A DNA stretch of 32,916 nt, taken from Burkholderiales bacterium (GTDB taxonomy: Bacteria; Pseudomonadota; Gammaproteobacteria; Burkholderiales; Burkholderiaceae_D). The stretch spans positions 1 through 32,916 of the forward strand of contig CANJOT010000013.1 in the NCBI GenBank assembly GCA_947475815.1, given 5' to 3'. The first letter of the stretch is position 1; every line of letters begins with the position of its first letter. The translations under genes were made by a program, and so were the position numbers. Shown one piece after another: positions 32,311-32,916 of this stretch. The notes beneath the pieces were generated by a model, which ran no database searches, was not told the origin of the DNA, and saw only the letters and a list, made by a program, of their open reading frames with translations.

Positions 32311-32916
32311 TCAGGGTAATGATTTATCGCTGCGGATATGCAGGCTGAGGGTAGAGTCCGGAACATCGGTCTGTGGGCCGCGGCGGCCGAAAGTACGCAA
32401 CAGATCCCGCACGGTCGATCCGAAGGTCCGTGCCGGCGCGGTGGCCGTGCGTTCGCTCAGGGCTTTTTGCAGGGCGAACACACTTTGTGGCCGGGCCAGC
32501 GGGTCGAGTCGCAGGCACCATTCCACCAGACCGATCAGTTCTGCAGAATAACGATCGGCCAGATCACGGTAACGCTGACCCATCTTGTCGGCCAGCAAAC
32601 GGCCGTCGGCCGGCTGCGGTGCGTGCCCGGACATGCTGGCATACATGGAGGCGCCTATGCTGTAGATGTCGGTCCAGGGTCCGAGTTCGCCTAATTTTTC
32701 GTACAACTCGGGCGGCGCGAAACCGGGCGTGTACATGGGATAGAGCTTGCCCGTATCGGCCTGCAGGGTCTGGCGCGCGGCACCGAAATCGAGCAACAGC
32801 GGCGAAGCGTCGAGGCGCAGGTAGATGTTGGCCGGTTTGATATCGAGGTGCAACAGCTTGTTGGTATGCACCTCGCGCAAGCCGTTCATGACCTGATTGA
32901 ACACCTGACGGATGAA
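32311..32916 (-). CDS. Serine/threonine protein kinase, C-terminal part (runs off the right edge)
   Basis: The frame is open to the window edge (201 codons visible). The kinase C-lobe is clear: the catalytic loop LLHLDIKPANIYLRL (HLD in place of HRD; D, K and N present), the DFG loop LLLDFGAARQ, the activation/APE region TPGFAPPELYEKLGELGPWT followed by DIYSIGASMYASMSG, and the final helices. A tail of about 50 residues follows the kinase fold. The N-lobe and ATP loop are outside the window. It is the first visible gene of the operon ending in hemW, paired with the PP2C phosphatase. Confidence 0.93.
   Translation of the reverse strand, partial: FIRQVFNQVMNGLREVHTNKLLHLDIKPANIYLRLDASPLLLDFGAARQTLQADTGKLYPMYTPGFAPPELYEKLGELGPWTDIYSIGASMYASMSGHAPQPADGRLLADKMGQRYRDLADRYSAELIGLVEWCLRLDPLARPQSVFALQKALSERTATAPARTFGSTVRDLLRTFGRRGPQTDVPDSTLSLHIRSDKSLP

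Overview
The window is GC-rich chromosomal DNA from a gram-negative bacterium, most likely a betaproteobacterium. The evidence is the gene order glnA - DUF4124 gene - ntrB - ntrC, the block kinase - PP2C phosphatase - rph - rdgB - hemW, the ubiU-ubiV-ubiT cluster, and several lipoproteins. The O2-independent ubiquinone genes and FNR/DNR-type boxes point to a facultative anaerobe, possibly a denitrifier; placement near Rhodocyclales/Sterolibacteriaceae is a guess. I see no rRNA, tRNA, CRISPR array or prophage.

Layout. 1-70: first codons of an IS4-type transposase. 180-2091: a TauD-family dioxygenase divergent from a LysR regulator. 2106-6273: envelope and regulatory genes (glycine-zipper proline-rich lipoprotein, small secreted protein, MarR regulator, exported ankyrin protein, DUF2846/SHOCT lipoprotein, universal stress protein). 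6508-8579: class III CoA-transferase convergent with an EamA transporter. 8777-13068: DUF1800-DUF1501 export pair and an MFS transporter. 13053-16202: three-gene ABC system (adaptor, permease, ATPase) with overlapping genes. 16347-17321: DHH phosphoesterase. 17348-19184: a lower-GC two-gene cassette, a winged-helix protein and an AbiEii-like nucleotidyltransferase, behind a perfect 14-bp inverted repeat. 19288-20061: exonuclease III. 20072-23360: ubiT, ubiV, ubiU and a Crp/Fnr regulator. 23491-28503: ntrC, ntrB, a DUF4124 gene and glnA. 28790-32916: hemW, rdgB, rph, PP2C phosphatase and a truncated Ser/Thr kinase, one operon read on the minus strand.

How the parts work together. The nitrogen block is self-contained: upstream of glnA there is a sigma-54 promoter with GG-N10-GC spacing and NtrC-type enhancer sites, one matching 12 of 12 consensus positions, and the NtrB/NtrC pair that would drive it lies just downstream. 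The anaerobic block is also coherent: a Crp/Fnr protein with the FNR-type ExxSR recognition motif but no FeS-cluster cysteine set sits beside ubiUVT, and near-consensus TTGAT-N4-ATCAA boxes lie upstream of its own gene, of ubiU and of the universal stress gene. The best candidate for an undescribed system is the cassette at 17348-19184, which looks like a type IV toxin-antitoxin or phage-defence module whose DNA-binding partner is not built like classical AbiEi.
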